Shown: positions 36,745 to 45,974 of the stretch, one piece after another
Layout of the letters: each line of letters starts with the position of its first letter
How positions within the stretch are numbered: position 1 is the stretch's first letter
Assembly: GCA_049889775.1 (NCBI GenBank)
Contig: JBMHCT010000005.1
Coordinates: 62,001-126,000 of the forward strand
Direction: 5' to 3'
Length of the DNA stretch: 64,000 nucleotides
Origin: Jejuia sp049889775
GTDB lineage: Bacteria; Bacteroidota; Bacteroidia; Flavobacteriales; Flavobacteriaceae
Notes under the pieces: model-generated
What the model saw: only the letters and a program-made list of their open reading frames with translations
Databases searched by the model: none
What the model was told of the DNA's origin: nothing
Program-made: the position numbers and the translations under genes

Positions 36745-38439
36745 CTAGAAATTTGCAACTAAACTAATATGAATCTTAGAATTTGATAACTTAATAGTTT
36801 GATTCTCATTTTTGCCATTAGCGTAGTTAAATTTTAGAAGCCCAGAATTGGTTAGAATACCAAATCCGAAACCAAACCCGAAGAGTTTCTCTTTTAGATT
36901 GGAAGGCTTATTTTCAAAATAGGCAAAATCTGCAATAGAGTGTATGTAAATGGAGGTGCTTAAACGGTATCTGTACTCTGTATTTAATACTCCAAATAGG
37001 GACGCAAATAAACTATTTTCCTCAAAACCTCTAATAGAATTTATGCCGCCAAATCGGAGTAATTCATTTTCAAAATAATTATCTGAAATTAGGTTGCCAG
37101 CGTCTACTTTTAAATAGATACTATTTTTTCTGTTCAATTCGAAGTTGTTAAACGCTTTTAACGTAATTAGGGATTGTTGTGTTTTTACGTTTTGAGAAGT
37201 TCTATTACCAAAATTGGTTTCTACAAAGAAATTTGATTTAATTGGAAACAGTATATCATAAAACTGAGGTTTCAAATATTCATATGACACTGTGAAATAA
37301 CTGGAATTATAATCCTGAAAAGAAACTGTAGATATATCAGACCGTAAATTATTGGATTCAATACTTGATATTCCTGCTGACACTCTATGTAGAGTATTAA
37401 CTTGATAATTGATTCGCGCCTTTTGGTCAATCGTAGTGAAGGAACTGTCTTTTCTAAATATTCTCAAATTTAAATCTACTCCGATAGGGGAATTCAATAA
37501 ATAGGGTAGTTCTAATCTCACGTCAAAGGTGTCTTGGTCTATTTCGTCGCTTTTGTAGAGTAAACTAAATGTTTCGCCAAAGTTTAAATTATTGGTCAAT
37601 CTTAGATTTAAGAAACCATCAAATTCTAAACGGTTAGTTTCGTCATTGGTACCAAAACCCAAAAAACCATCAAAGGTGTTGCTTTTGGATTTTTCAACAT
37701 ATATATATAAGGACGTAGAATCTTCTTCAAACAACACTTCGGGTGCTTTTACTTGATTAGCAAATCGTAAATTTTTTAACTGCTCTGTTTTTTTTTCAAT
37801 CGTCTCCAAATCAAAAACTTGAGCGGGTTTTAATTTTAGATAATGTTTTAAAAATGATTTTGGGAATTTATCGTAACCTACGATTTTGATATCATTAATC
37901 GTTCTCTTGCGTGCTTTTGTTTCAACTATCAGGTTAGCTTTTAGATTACGGTCATCCTTCTTTTTAATATTCGAAAGTTTCAATTTTGAAAAAGGAAAAC
38001 CTTGGTTGGCAATATCTGAATTTAAATAATTAAGAGCAGCTTCAACGGAGTTAATATTAACAGTAAAATAACTCTCTGTAATTTCTTCTGAAATAGAGTT
38101 TAATAGGTCTACATTTAAAGTTTCAGAATTGTAGTATATATATACGGTGTTGAATTTTTGTTTTAAATGAATTTTTGCATCAAAAATAGAATCGTTATTC
38201 TTCTGAATATGAACCAATCGATTTTCAACATAACCTATGGTGTTAAGTCTGTATCTTAGCGAATCTATTTCTGATTTAATTGATAGGAAATTTTCGTGCC
38301 TTTTTAGATATCCAATCGAATCAATACTCACTGTTTCAGAATCATTTTCCCCTGAAATTTTTAACTGCAAGTTTTGGCTAACTCCTTCCGAAGGAAAAAA
38401 TAAATAAATAATAAGGACAAAGTAGTATAGTTTTTTCAC
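36745..38439 (-). CDS. BamA/TamA-like outer-membrane protein
   Basis: A 564-residue protein with two to three POTRA-like repeats (residues 50-250; NDIKIVGYDKFPKSFLKHYLKLKPAQVFDLETI is the clearest) and a C-terminal Omp85-type 16-strand barrel ending ISLVANF. The segment VLNTEYRYRLSTSIYIHSIADFAYF fits the barrel-core region with the RGFEENSLFASLF motif (RGF) typical of the family. A GTG at 38439 starts directly at a signal peptide (VKKLYYFVLIIYLFFPSEGVSQ) and is preferred to a TTG at 38499. A fragment of a second copy lies at 33174-33239. Confidence 0.8.
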   Translation of the reverse strand: MKKLYYFVLIIYLFFPSEGVSQNLQLKISGENDSETVSIDSIGYLKRHENFLSIKSEIDSLRYRLNTIGYVENRLVHIQKNNDSIFDAKIHLKQKFNTVYIYYNSETLNVDLLNSISEEITESYFTVNINSVEAALNYLNSDIANQGFPFSKLKLSNIKKKDDRNLKANLIVETKARKRTINDIKIVGYDKFPKSFLKHYLKLKPAQVFDLETIEKKTEQLKNLRFANQVKAPEVLFEEDSTSLYIYVEKSKSNTFDGFLGFGTNDETNRLEFDGFLNLRLTNNLNFGETFSLLYKSDEIDQDTFDVRLELPYLLNSPIGVDLNLRIFRKDSSFTTIDQKARINYQVNTLHRVSAGISSIESNNLRSDISTVSFQDYNSSYFTVSYEYLKPQFYDILFPIKSNFFVETNFGNRTSQNVKTQQSLITLKAFNNFELNRKNSIYLKVDAGNLISDNYFENELLRFGGINSIRGFEENSLFASLFGVLNTEYRYRLSTSIYIHSIADFAYFENKPSNLKEKLFGFGFGFGILTNSGLLKFNYANGKNENQTIKLSNSKIHISLVANF

Positions 38440-38598
38440 ATTCGAAAAACAATTACAGAATTGTAGGATGCTTAGTTTTCTTCTGTCTTCCGTCTTCAAA
38501 CTTCGGTCTTTTTAGGTGCTAAACTAACGGAAAACAAACACTTTTAATATGTATAGAAAACTTAATTTCAAATTCCATTGAAAATTAATGAATTAGGG

Positions 38599-38629
38599 TT
38601 TGAATAATTAATTTTAATTTCTACCTTTG
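38599..38629 (+). promoter_or_regulatory. promoter of the ribosomal superoperon
   Basis: TTTG at 38599-38602, exactly 19 bases, TACCTTTG at 38622-38629: a full match to the Bacteroidota consensus TTTG-N19-TAnnTTTG. It lies 43 bases before the rpsL ATG, and the 5' leader includes a small hairpin (CCTCT, AAGA, AGAGG). Confidence 0.85.
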
Positions 38630-38671
38630 CACGCCTCTAAGAAGAGGTTAGTAAAATTTTATAGAAAATAT

Positions 38672-39046
38672 ATGCCAACAATTTCACAATTAGTAAGAAA
38701 AGGAAGAGCCAAAATAACCAAGAAGAGTAAATCGGCTGCTTTGGATTCTTGTCCGCAAAGACGTGGTGTATGTACTCGTGTTTACACAACTACTCCTAAA
38801 AAACCCAACTCAGCAATGCGTAAGGTAGCAAGGGTACGTTTAACTAACGGAAACGAGGTGAATGCATACATCGGTGGTGAAGGACATAATTTACAAGAGC
38901 ACTCGATAGTATTGGTTAGAGGTGGAAGGGTAAAAGATTTACCAGGTGTTAGATATCACGTTGTTCGTGGGGCTTTGGATACAGCAGGTGTTGCTGGAAG
39001 AACCCAACGTAGATCTAAGTACGGTGCTAAACGCCCTAAGAAGTAA
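38672..39046 (+). CDS. rpsL: 30S ribosomal protein S12 (uS12)
   Basis: A 124-residue S12, the decoding-centre protein that helps judge codon-anticodon fit. MPTISQLVRKGR is the standard start; the reading frame can be extended to a TTG at 38627 but that lies inside the promoter. The conserved loop TTPKKPNSA carries Lys43, the streptomycin-sensitive form, and the PGVRYHVVRGALDTAG loop is intact. First gene of the fused str-S10-spc-alpha operon. Confidence 0.97.
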   Translation: MPTISQLVRKGRAKITKKSKSAALDSCPQRRGVCTRVYTTTPKKPNSAMRKVARVRLTNGNEVNAYIGGEGHNLQEHSIVLVRGGRVKDLPGVRYHVVRGALDTAGVAGRTQRRSKYGAKRPKK

Positions 39047-39066
39047 TTAAACTTTAAGAAGAAGAC

Positions 39067-39543
39067 ATGAGAAAAAGAGCAGCGAAAAAAAGACCACTTT
39101 TACCAGATCCAAGATTTAACGATCAGTTGGTAACACGTTTTGTGAATAACATGATGTGGGATGGTAAGAAGTCTGTGGCGTTCAAAGTATTCTATGATGC
39201 TATTGATATTGTAGATTCAAAGAAAACTGACGACGAAAAATCGGCTTTAGAAATTTGGAAAGATGCCCTGGGTAATGTGATGCCTCACGTAGAAGTACGT
39301 AGCCGTCGTGTTGGTGGTGCAACGTTTCAAATTCCAATGCAAATTCGTCCAGATAGAAAGATATCAACTGCCATGAAGTGGTTAATTGGTTATGCAAGAA
39401 AGCGTAACGAAAAATCAATGGCGCAACGTTTAGCGGCTGAAATTTTAGCAGCAGCTAAAGAAGAAGGTGCGGCGGTTAAGAAAAGAGTTGATACACATAA
39501 AATGGCAGAAGCAAATAAAGCATTCTCTCACTTTAGATTTTAA
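39067..39543 (+). CDS. rpsG: 30S ribosomal protein S7 (uS7)
   Basis: A 158-residue S7, which nucleates assembly of the 30S head and contacts the E-site tRNA and mRNA. Recognised by PDPRFNDQLVTRFVNNMMWDGKKS, VRSRRVGGATFQIPMQI and the C-terminal KRVDTHKMAEANKAFSHFRF. It follows rpsL by 20 bases and precedes fusA by three, so expression is tightly linked. Confidence 0.97.
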   Translation: MRKRAAKKRPLLPDPRFNDQLVTRFVNNMMWDGKKSVAFKVFYDAIDIVDSKKTDDEKSALEIWKDALGNVMPHVEVRSRRVGGATFQIPMQIRPDRKISTAMKWLIGYARKRNEKSMAQRLAAEILAAAKEEGAAVKKRVDTHKMAEANKAFSHFRF

Positions 39544-39546
39544 GAA

Positions 39547-41673
39547 ATGGCAAGAGATTTAAAATTTACAAGAAATATAGGTATTGCTGCTCATATTGAT
39601 GCAGGAAAAACTACGACTACAGAGCGTATCCTTTATTATACAGGTGTTTCCCATAAAATAGGTGAGGTGCATGATGGTGCTGCAACTATGGACTGGATGG
39701 AGCAAGAGCAGGAGAGAGGTATTACAATTACTTCTGCAGCAACAACTTGTACATGGCAATTCCCGACTGAAAATGGTCAACCAACTGCTGATGCTAAAGG
39801 TTACCACTTTAATATAATTGATACTCCAGGTCACGTAGATTTTACGGTTGAAGTAAACCGTTCTTTACGTGTACTTGATGGTTTAGTATTCTTATTTAGC
39901 GCGGTTGATGGCGTTGAGCCTCAATCTGAAACTAACTGGAGACTTGCTGATAACTATAAAGTTCCTAGAATTGGATTCGTTAATAAAATGGACCGTCAAG
40001 GATCTAACTTTATGGCTGTTTGCCAGCAGGTAAAAGATATGTTGAAGTCAAACGCAGTGCCAATCGTTATGAATATCGGTGATGAGGCAGACTTTAAAGG
40101 TATCGTAGATTTAGTGAAAAACCGTGCGATTGTATGGCACGATGAAACTCAAGGGGCAACTTTTGATGTTATTGATATTCCTGAAGAATTAAAGGCAGAA
40201 GCTGCTGAGTTAAGAGCAAACTTAATTGAAGAGGTTGCTACTTATGATGAAAATCTTTTAGAGAAATTCATGGAAGATGAAGATTCTATTACAGAAGATG
40301 AAGTGCACGCTGCATTGAGAGCTGCTGTAATGGATATGGCAATCATTCCTATGATTTGTGGTTCTTCATTCAAAAATAAAGGTGTACAGTTTTTATTAGA
40401 TGCTGTTTGTCGTTACTTACCTTCTCCATTAGACAGAGATAATATTGTAGGTACAGATCCAAACACTGGTGAAGAAGCTGTACGTAAACCAGATGCTAAA
40501 GAACCATTTTCGGCTTTAGCATTTAAAATTGCTACCGATCCTTTCGTAGGTCGTTTGGCATTCTTTAGAGCGTATTCAGGTCGTTTAGATGCTGGTTCTT
40601 ACATTTTGAACAACCGTTCAGGTAAAAAAGAGCGTATTTCTCGTATTTACCAAATGCACTCTAATAAGCAAAATGCAATAGAATATATAGAAGCTGGAGA
40701 TATAGGGGCTGCAGTAGGTTTTAAAGATATCAAGACTGGTGATACCATGTCTGATGAAAAAAATCCTATTGTATTGGAATCTATGGATTTCCCAGATCCA
40801 GTAATCGGTATTGCTGTTGAGCCTAAAACTAAAGCAGATGTTGATAAATTAGGTATGGCTTTAGCTAAATTATCTGAAGAAGATCCAACATTTACAGCTA
40901 GAACTGATGAAGCCTCAGGACAGACGATTATTTCTGGAATGGGAGAGCTTCACTTAGATATTATTGTTGACCGCTTGAAGCGTGAGTTCAAGGTTGAAGT
41001 AAACCAAGGACAGCCTCAAGTGGAGTACAAAGAAGCGATTACGCAACGTGCTGAACATAGAGAGGTTTACAAGAAACAATCTGGTGGACGTGGTAAATTC
41101 GCAGACATTGTATTTACATTAGAGCCTGCTGAAGAAGGAGCTCAAGGTTTGGAATTTGTTTCTGAAATTAAAGGTGGTAATGTTCCTAAAGAATTTGTGC
41201 CGTCTGTTGAAAAAGGATTCAAAATGGCAATGGTAAATGGACCATTAGCTGGATATGAAGTTGATGCTATGAAAGTAACATTAACTGATGGTTCTTACCA
41301 TGATGTGGATTCTGACCAATTATCATTCGAATTAGCTGCAAAATTAGGATTTAAAGCTGCTGCAAAAGCTGCAAAGGCTGTAATCATGGAACCAATCATG
41401 AAGCTTGAGGTAATTACTCCTGAAGAAAACATGGGTGACATTGTAGGTGATTTGAATAGAAGAAGAGGTCAAGTAAGTGATATGGGTGATAGAGCTGGTG
41501 CAAAAACTGTAAAAGCAACTGTACCATTATCTGAAATGTTCGGTTATGTAACTACATTAAGAACCTTATCATCAGGTCGTGCGACATCAACAATGGAATT
41601 TTCACACTATGCTGAAACTCCTTCAAATATTTCTGAAGAAGTAATTAAAGCAGCAAAAGGCGTTGAAGCTTAA
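39547..41673 (+). CDS. fusA: elongation factor G
   Basis: A 708-residue translocation GTPase. G1 motif AHIDAGKT at residues 15-22, switch II DTPGHVDF, NKMD and the domain II-V sequences that follow (KKERISRIYQMH; GMGELHLDIIVDRLKREF; YVTTLRTLSSGRATSTMEF) are complete. Usual length. It moves mRNA and tRNA through the ribosome after peptide bond formation. Being the only EF-G in the str cluster and with intact GTPase motifs, it should be the translocating form. Confidence 0.97.
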   Translation: MARDLKFTRNIGIAAHIDAGKTTTTERILYYTGVSHKIGEVHDGAATMDWMEQEQERGITITSAATTCTWQFPTENGQPTADAKGYHFNIIDTPGHVDFTVEVNRSLRVLDGLVFLFSAVDGVEPQSETNWRLADNYKVPRIGFVNKMDRQGSNFMAVCQQVKDMLKSNAVPIVMNIGDEADFKGIVDLVKNRAIVWHDETQGATFDVIDIPEELKAEAAELRANLIEEVATYDENLLEKFMEDEDSITEDEVHAALRAAVMDMAIIPMICGSSFKNKGVQFLLDAVCRYLPSPLDRDNIVGTDPNTGEEAVRKPDAKEPFSALAFKIATDPFVGRLAFFRAYSGRLDAGSYILNNRSGKKERISRIYQMHSNKQNAIEYIEAGDIGAAVGFKDIKTGDTMSDEKNPIVLESMDFPDPVIGIAVEPKTKADVDKLGMALAKLSEEDPTFTARTDEASGQTIISGMGELHLDIIVDRLKREFKVEVNQGQPQVEYKEAITQRAEHREVYKKQSGGRGKFADIVFTLEPAEEGAQGLEFVSEIKGGNVPKEFVPSVEKGFKMAMVNGPLAGYEVDAMKVTLTDGSYHDVDSDQLSFELAAKLGFKAAAKAAKAVIMEPIMKLEVITPEENMGDIVGDLNRRRGQVSDMGDRAGAKTVKATVPLSEMFGYVTTLRTLSSGRATSTMEFSHYAETPSNISEEVIKAAKGVEA

Positions 41674-41684
41674 AATTTAAGAAA

Positions 41685-41990
41685 ATGAGTCAAAAAATCA
41701 GAATAAAACTTAAGTCTTACGATCACAATTTAGTAGATAAATCTGCTGATAAGATTGTAAAAACAGTAAAAAGCACTGGAGCTGTAGTAACTGGACCAAT
41801 TCCATTGCCAACGCACAAGAAAATTTTCACTGTATTACGTTCTCCGCACGTAAACAAGAAGTCAAGAGAGCAGTTTCAATTATCTTCTTATAAAAGATTA
41901 TTGGATATTTACTCTTCTTCATCAAAAACAATTGATGCTTTGATGAAGCTTGAATTACCAAGTGGTGTTGAAGTAGAGATAAAGGTATAA
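41685..41990 (+). CDS. rpsJ: 30S ribosomal protein S10 (uS10)
   Basis: A 101-residue S10 (NusE), part of the 30S head and also of the transcription antitermination complex. Conserved ALRLKSYDH-type start (KIRIKLKSYDH), the GPIPLPTHKKIFTVLRSPHVNKKSREQF loop and the C-terminal VEIKV are present. A structured leader with terminator follows immediately, before rplC. Confidence 0.97.
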   Translation: MSQKIRIKLKSYDHNLVDKSADKIVKTVKSTGAVVTGPIPLPTHKKIFTVLRSPHVNKKSREQFQLSSYKRLLDIYSSSSKTIDALMKLELPSGVEVEIKV

Positions 41991-41996
41991 GTATAG

Positions 41997-42125
41997 TTTC
42001 GGTTTTATGCCGAAAGACATGTCCCACCGATGCGGTCGCGGGAAAAACGGATAAATACATTTCAGGGACGAAAGGTATTTTGTCCCTGAAATTTTTTAAA
42101 AGAGCGTTGAATATAAGTTCAACGA
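41997..42125 (+). promoter_or_regulatory. four-hairpin RNA leader between rpsJ and rplC
   Basis: In order: TTTCGG/CCGAAA (41997-42015); CCC-ACCG/CGGT-GGG with a bulge (42023-42042); a terminator hairpin (42061-42098); and CGTTGAA/TTCAACG (42106-42125). No TAnnTTTG box lies between the terminator and the rplC ATG at 42152. So the downstream S10-type genes should depend on transcription from upstream passing this site, which suits an attenuator. Whether a ribosomal protein such as L4 binds it is inference. Confidence 0.5.
42061..42098 (+). terminator. intrinsic terminator inside the superoperon (rpsJ-rplC)
   Basis: TTTCAGGGAC, 12-base loop, GTCCCTGAAA, TTTTTT: a perfect ten-base-pair stem with a six-T tract. 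See the leader entry for context. Confidence 0.8.
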
Positions 42126-42151
42126 AATATTAATAATTAATAAATAACAAA

Positions 42152-42769
42152 ATGTCTGGGTTAATTGGAAAAAAAATCGGTATGACCAGCATCTTTGATG
42201 AAAACGGGAAGAATATTCCTTGTACAGTAATCGAAGCTGGACCATGTATCGTTACCCAAGTCAGAACTGAAGAGGTTGACGGCTATGAAGCTGTTCAATT
42301 AGGTTTCGATGACGCGACAGAAAAAAGCGCTACTAAAGCAGACTTAGGTCATGCTAAAAAAGCGGGTACTTCTGTAAAACGCAAAGTCGTTGAATTCAAA
42401 GGTTTTGAGGAGGAGTACAAATTAGGAGATGCAATCACTGTAGAACACTTTGTAGAAGGTGAGTTCGTGGATATCTCTGGAACATCAAAAGGAAAAGGAT
42501 TTCAAGGTGTTGTAAAACGTCACGGTTTCGGTGGTGTAGGTCAAGCTACTCACGGTCAGCATAACCGTTTAAGAGCACCAGGTTCTATTGGAGCTGCATC
42601 TTATCCTGCACGTGTATTCAAAGGCATGAAAATGGCCGGAAGAATGGGTGGTGAAAAAGTGAAAGTTCAAAATTTAAGAGTTTTAAAAGTAGTTCCTGAA
42701 AAGAACTTGCTTGTTGTTAAGGGTTGTGTACCTGGACACAAAAACGCTTATGTAACAATTCAGAAGTAA
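42152..42769 (+). CDS. rplC: 50S ribosomal protein L3 (uL3)
   Basis: A 205-residue L3, which binds 23S rRNA near the peptidyl-transferase centre and starts 50S assembly. The SGLIGKKIGMTSIFDENGK start, the KGKGFQGVVKRHGFGG stretch and GRMGGEKVKVQNLRVLKV are characteristic. Its stop overlaps the rplD start by one base (TAATG). Confidence 0.96.
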   Translation: MSGLIGKKIGMTSIFDENGKNIPCTVIEAGPCIVTQVRTEEVDGYEAVQLGFDDATEKSATKADLGHAKKAGTSVKRKVVEFKGFEEEYKLGDAITVEHFVEGEFVDISGTSKGKGFQGVVKRHGFGGVGQATHGQHNRLRAPGSIGAASYPARVFKGMKMAGRMGGEKVKVQNLRVLKVVPEKNLLVVKGCVPGHKNAYVTIQK

Positions 42770-43398
42770 TGAAAGTAGCAGTTTTAGATATAAACGGAAA
42801 AGACACTGGTAGAAAGGCAGACCTTTCTAAAGATGTGTTTGCTATTGAGCCTAATAATCATGCGGTGTATTTGGATGTTAAACAATATTTAGCAAACCAA
42901 AGACAAGGTACTCACAAATCTAAGGAGAGAGGTGAGATTACTGGATCTACTCGTAAGATTAAGAAGCAAAAAGGAACTGGAACAGCTAGAGCAGGTAGTA
43001 TTAAGAGTGGTGTGTTTAAAGGTGGTGGACGTATGTTTGGTCCAAGACCAAGAAACTACGGTTTCAAATTAAACAAAAACGTAAAGCGTTTGGCTCGTAA
43101 ATCTGCTTTAAGTATCAAAGCAAATGAAAAGGCAATTACAGTTTTAGAGGACTTCAATTTTGATGCTCCTAAAACTAAAAACTTCACTGCAGTTTTAAAG
43201 GCGTTAGAGCTAGAAAACAAAAAAACTTTGTTTGTGTTGGGTGGGTCAAATAATAACGTATATTTGTCGTCGCGCAATTTAAAAAGCTCTGAAGTTATAA
43301 CAAACTCAGAATTAAGTACTTACAAGATTTTAAATGCAAATCAAGTAGTGCTTTTAGAAGGAGCTTTAGAAGGAATTGAATCAAACTTAAGTAAATAA
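42769..43398 (+). CDS. rplD: 50S ribosomal protein L4 (uL4)
   Basis: A 209-residue L4. In other bacteria L4 also represses its own operon by attenuation. Recognised by VFAIEPNNHAVYLDVKQYLANQRQGTH, GEITGSTRKIKKQKGTGTARAG and GGGRMFGPRPRNYGFKLNKNV. The start is at 42769, overlapping the rplC stop; the in-frame upstream extension to 42724 is part of rplC. It is a candidate regulator of the leader at 41997-42125. Confidence 0.96.
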   Translation: MKVAVLDINGKDTGRKADLSKDVFAIEPNNHAVYLDVKQYLANQRQGTHKSKERGEITGSTRKIKKQKGTGTARAGSIKSGVFKGGGRMFGPRPRNYGFKLNKNVKRLARKSALSIKANEKAITVLEDFNFDAPKTKNFTAVLKALELENKKTLFVLGGSNNNVYLSSRNLKSSEVITNSELSTYKILNANQVVLLEGALEGIESNLSK

Positions 43399-43405
43399 GA
43401 AACAG

Positions 43406-43696
43406 ATGAGTATCTTAATTAAACCTATAATCACAGAAAAAGCGACAGCAGATAGCGAGTTAAAAAACTGCTACTGGTTCGCAGTGAACACCAAGGCGAA
43501 CAAGGTAGAAATCAAAAAAGCGGTTGAGGCTGCTTATGGTGTTTCTGTTGAAAAAGTTCGTACTATAAATGTCCGTCCAGATCGTAGTACCAAGTACACA
43601 AAAACTGGTATACAACATGGTAAAACAAATGCTGTTAAAAAGGCAATTGTACAACTGGCGGAAGGTGAGATGATTGATTTATATGCTAATATGTAA
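43406..43696 (+). CDS. rplW: 50S ribosomal protein L23 (uL23)
   Basis: A 96-residue L23, located at the exit of the peptide tunnel where it docks trigger factor and SRP. Conserved ILIKPIITEKA start, FAVNTKANKVEIKKAVEAAYGV core and VRTINVRPDR follow. Seven bases separate it from rplD. Confidence 0.95.
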   Translation: MSILIKPIITEKATADSELKNCYWFAVNTKANKVEIKKAVEAAYGVSVEKVRTINVRPDRSTKYTKTGIQHGKTNAVKKAIVQLAEGEMIDLYANM

Positions 43697-43701
43697 TTAG
43701 A

Positions 43702-44529
43702 ATGTCAGTAAGAAAATTAAAACCAATCACACCAGGACAGCGTTTTAGAGTAGTAAATGGGTATGACGCCATAACTACTGATAAGCCGGAGAAAAGTTTA
43801 TTAGCTCCGAAAAAAAGGTCTGGTGGTAGAAACAGTCAAGGAAAAATGACCATGCGCTATATTGGTGGTGGTCATAAAAAGAAGTATCGTATTATCGATT
43901 TCAAAAGAGACAAAGCTGGAATTCCTGCTGAAGTTAAAACTATCGAGTACGATCCAAACAGAACTGCGTTTATTGCTCTATTGAATTATCAGGATGGTGA
44001 GAAGCGCTACATCATTGCTCAAAATGGTTTACAGGTTGGGCAAAATATTGTGTCTGGTGCTAGTGGTATTGCTCCCGAAATAGGAAACGCAATGCCTTTA
44101 AGTGAAATTCCATTAGGTACTATTATTTCTTGTGTAGAGTTACACCCAGGACAAGGTGCTGTTATGGCGCGTAGTGCTGGTGCTTTTGCTCAATTAATGG
44201 CAAGGGATGGTAAATTTGCTACCGTTAAATTACCTTCAGGTGAAACACGTTTGGTGTTGGTTACTTGTATGGCTACTATCGGTGTTGTTTCTAACTCAGA
44301 TCATCAGTTAATTGTTGGTGGTAAAGCAGGTAGAACAAGATGGTTAGGTAGAAGACCACGTACAAACCCTGTTAGAATGAACCCAGTTGATCACCCAATG
44401 GGTGGTGGTGAAGGTCGTGCTTCAGGTGGACACCCACGTTCTAGAAATGGTATACCTGCTAAAGGTTATAGAACCCGTTCTAAAACAAAAGCGAGTAATA
44501 AATATATTGTAGAACGTAGAAAGAAATAA
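43702..44529 (+). CDS. rplB: 50S ribosomal protein L2 (uL2)
   Basis: A 275-residue L2, an essential part of the peptidyl-transferase region and of subunit joining. Complete: GRNSQGKMTMRYIGGGHKKK, RDKAGIPAEVKTIEYDPNRTA, and the C-terminal NPVDHPMGGGEGRASGGHPRSR with the conserved His of the PMGGGEG loop. Five bases after rplW, three before rpsS. Confidence 0.97.
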   Translation: MSVRKLKPITPGQRFRVVNGYDAITTDKPEKSLLAPKKRSGGRNSQGKMTMRYIGGGHKKKYRIIDFKRDKAGIPAEVKTIEYDPNRTAFIALLNYQDGEKRYIIAQNGLQVGQNIVSGASGIAPEIGNAMPLSEIPLGTIISCVELHPGQGAVMARSAGAFAQLMARDGKFATVKLPSGETRLVLVTCMATIGVVSNSDHQLIVGGKAGRTRWLGRRPRTNPVRMNPVDHPMGGGEGRASGGHPRSRNGIPAKGYRTRSKTKASNKYIVERRKK

Positions 44530-44532
44530 GAC

Positions 44533-44811
44533 ATGGCAAGATCATTAAAAAAAGGACCTTACGTTCATTATAAATTAGAAAAGAAAGTAGCTGCAAATGT
44601 TGAGGCTAACAAAAAGACTGTAATCAAAACCTGGTCTAGAGCTAGTATGATTACTCCAGATTTTGTTGGACAAACTATAGCAGTTCACAATGGCCGTCAA
44701 TTTGTGCCAGTTTACGTTACTGAAAACATGGTAGGTCATAAATTAGGAGAATTTTCACCAACGCGTTCATTCCGTGGGCATGCAGGTGCTAAAAACAAAG
44801 GTAAAAAGTAG
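44533..44811 (+). CDS. rpsS: 30S ribosomal protein S19 (uS19)
   Basis: A 92-residue S19, a 30S head protein near the A site. Recognised by MARSLKKGPYVHYKLEKKV, TWSRASMITPDFVGQTIAVHNGRQFVPVYVTE and MVGHKLGEFSPTRSFRGH. Typical length, intact. Confidence 0.97.
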   Translation: MARSLKKGPYVHYKLEKKVAANVEANKKTVIKTWSRASMITPDFVGQTIAVHNGRQFVPVYVTENMVGHKLGEFSPTRSFRGHAGAKNKGKK

Positions 44812-44817
44812 TAAGCT

Positions 44818-45225
44818 ATGGGAAGTCGTAAAAAAGAAATGGCAGACGCTATTAAGGAAGCAAAAAAGAACGTTGCTTTTGCTAAGCTTAATAACTGTCC
44901 TACGTCACCAAGAAAAATGCGTTTAGTAGCCGATTTAGTAAGAGGTGAAAAGGTAGATAAAGCTCTTAATATCTTAAAGTTTAACAATAAAGAAGCATCC
45001 GGTCGTTTAGAGAAGTTGTTATTATCAGCTATCGCAAACTGGCAAGCTAAGAATGAATATGCTGATGTTGAATCTGCGGAATTATTTGTTAAGGAAATTA
45101 AAGTGGATAGCGGATCTATGTTAAAGAGATTGCGTCCAGCACCTCAAGGTCGTGCACACAGAATTAGAAAACGTTCTAACCACGTAACATTAGTGGTTGG
45201 TGCTAACAATAACACACAAAGCTAA
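44818..45225 (+). CDS. rplV: 50S ribosomal protein L22 (uL22)
   Basis: A 135-residue L22; its long loop lines the exit tunnel. KLNNCPTSPRKMRLVADLVRG at residues 23-43 and the beta-hairpin with SMLKRLRPAPQGRAHRIRKRSNHVTLVV are intact. The N-terminus (MGSRKKEMADAIKEAKK) is a few residues longer than usual for the family. Confidence 0.95.
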   Translation: MGSRKKEMADAIKEAKKNVAFAKLNNCPTSPRKMRLVADLVRGEKVDKALNILKFNNKEASGRLEKLLLSAIANWQAKNEYADVESAELFVKEIKVDSGSMLKRLRPAPQGRAHRIRKRSNHVTLVVGANNNTQS

Positions 45226-45234
45226 GATAGAAGT

Positions 45235-45954
45235 ATGGGACAAAAGACAAATCCAATCGGAAATCGCTTAGGAATTATCAGAGGATGGGAATCTAACTGG
45301 TACGGAGGAAACGATTATGGTGATAAACTTGCCGAAGACGATAAGATTAGAAAATACGTACATGCGCGTTTATCTAAAGCTAGTGTAAGTAGAGTAATTA
45401 TAGAAAGAACTCTTAAGCTTGTAACCGTTACTATCACTACTGCTCGTCCTGGTATCATTATCGGGAAAGGTGGTCAAGAGGTAGACAAGTTAAAAGAAGA
45501 GCTTAAAAAGATTACCGGAAAAGAGGTTCAGATCAATATTTTTGAAATTAAAAGACCTGAACTGGATGCATTTTTAGTAGCATCGAGTATTGCGAGACAA
45601 ATTGAGAATCGTATCTCTTACCGTCGTGCAATCAAAATGGCTATCGCTGCTACAATGCGTATGAATGCTGAAGGAATCAAAATTCAAATTAGTGGTCGTT
45701 TGAATGGTGCTGAAATGGCACGTAGCGAGCACTATAAAGAAGGACGTATTCCTTTATCAACTTTTAGAGCCGATATTGATTATGCTTTAGTTGAAGCACA
45801 CACTACTTATGGTAGATTGGGTGTTAAAGTATGGATCATGAAAGGTGAAGTATATGGTAAAAGAGAGCTTTCTCCTCTTGTTGGTTTATCTAAACAAAAA
45901 GGAAAAGGTGGACGTGGTGGAAGAGATAACAGAAACCAACGTCGTAGAAAGTAA
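45235..45954 (+). CDS. rpsC: 30S ribosomal protein S3 (uS3)
   Basis: A 239-residue S3, part of the mRNA entry channel. Start MGQKTNPIGNRLGIIRGWES, KH domain with GIIIGKGGQEVDKLKEEL (residues 75-95) and C-terminal IKIQISGRLNGAEMARSE and KVWIMKGEVYG are present. The last 25 residues are basic and Gly/Arg-rich. Confidence 0.97.
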   Translation: MGQKTNPIGNRLGIIRGWESNWYGGNDYGDKLAEDDKIRKYVHARLSKASVSRVIIERTLKLVTVTITTARPGIIIGKGGQEVDKLKEELKKITGKEVQINIFEIKRPELDAFLVASSIARQIENRISYRRAIKMAIAATMRMNAEGIKIQISGRLNGAEMARSEHYKEGRIPLSTFRADIDYALVEAHTTYGRLGVKVWIMKGEVYGKRELSPLVGLSKQKGKGGRGGRDNRNQRRRK

Positions 45955-45974
45955 TTTTTTAAAGCAAGAACAAA

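Noticed and set aside
38627..38671. A longer N-terminus for S12 from a TTG codon
   Set aside because: It begins inside the -7 box of the promoter, and S12 proteins start at MPTISQLVRK.
42724..42768. A longer N-terminus for L4
   Set aside because: This part is the end of rplC in another frame; L4 starts at the ATG that overlaps the rplC stop.
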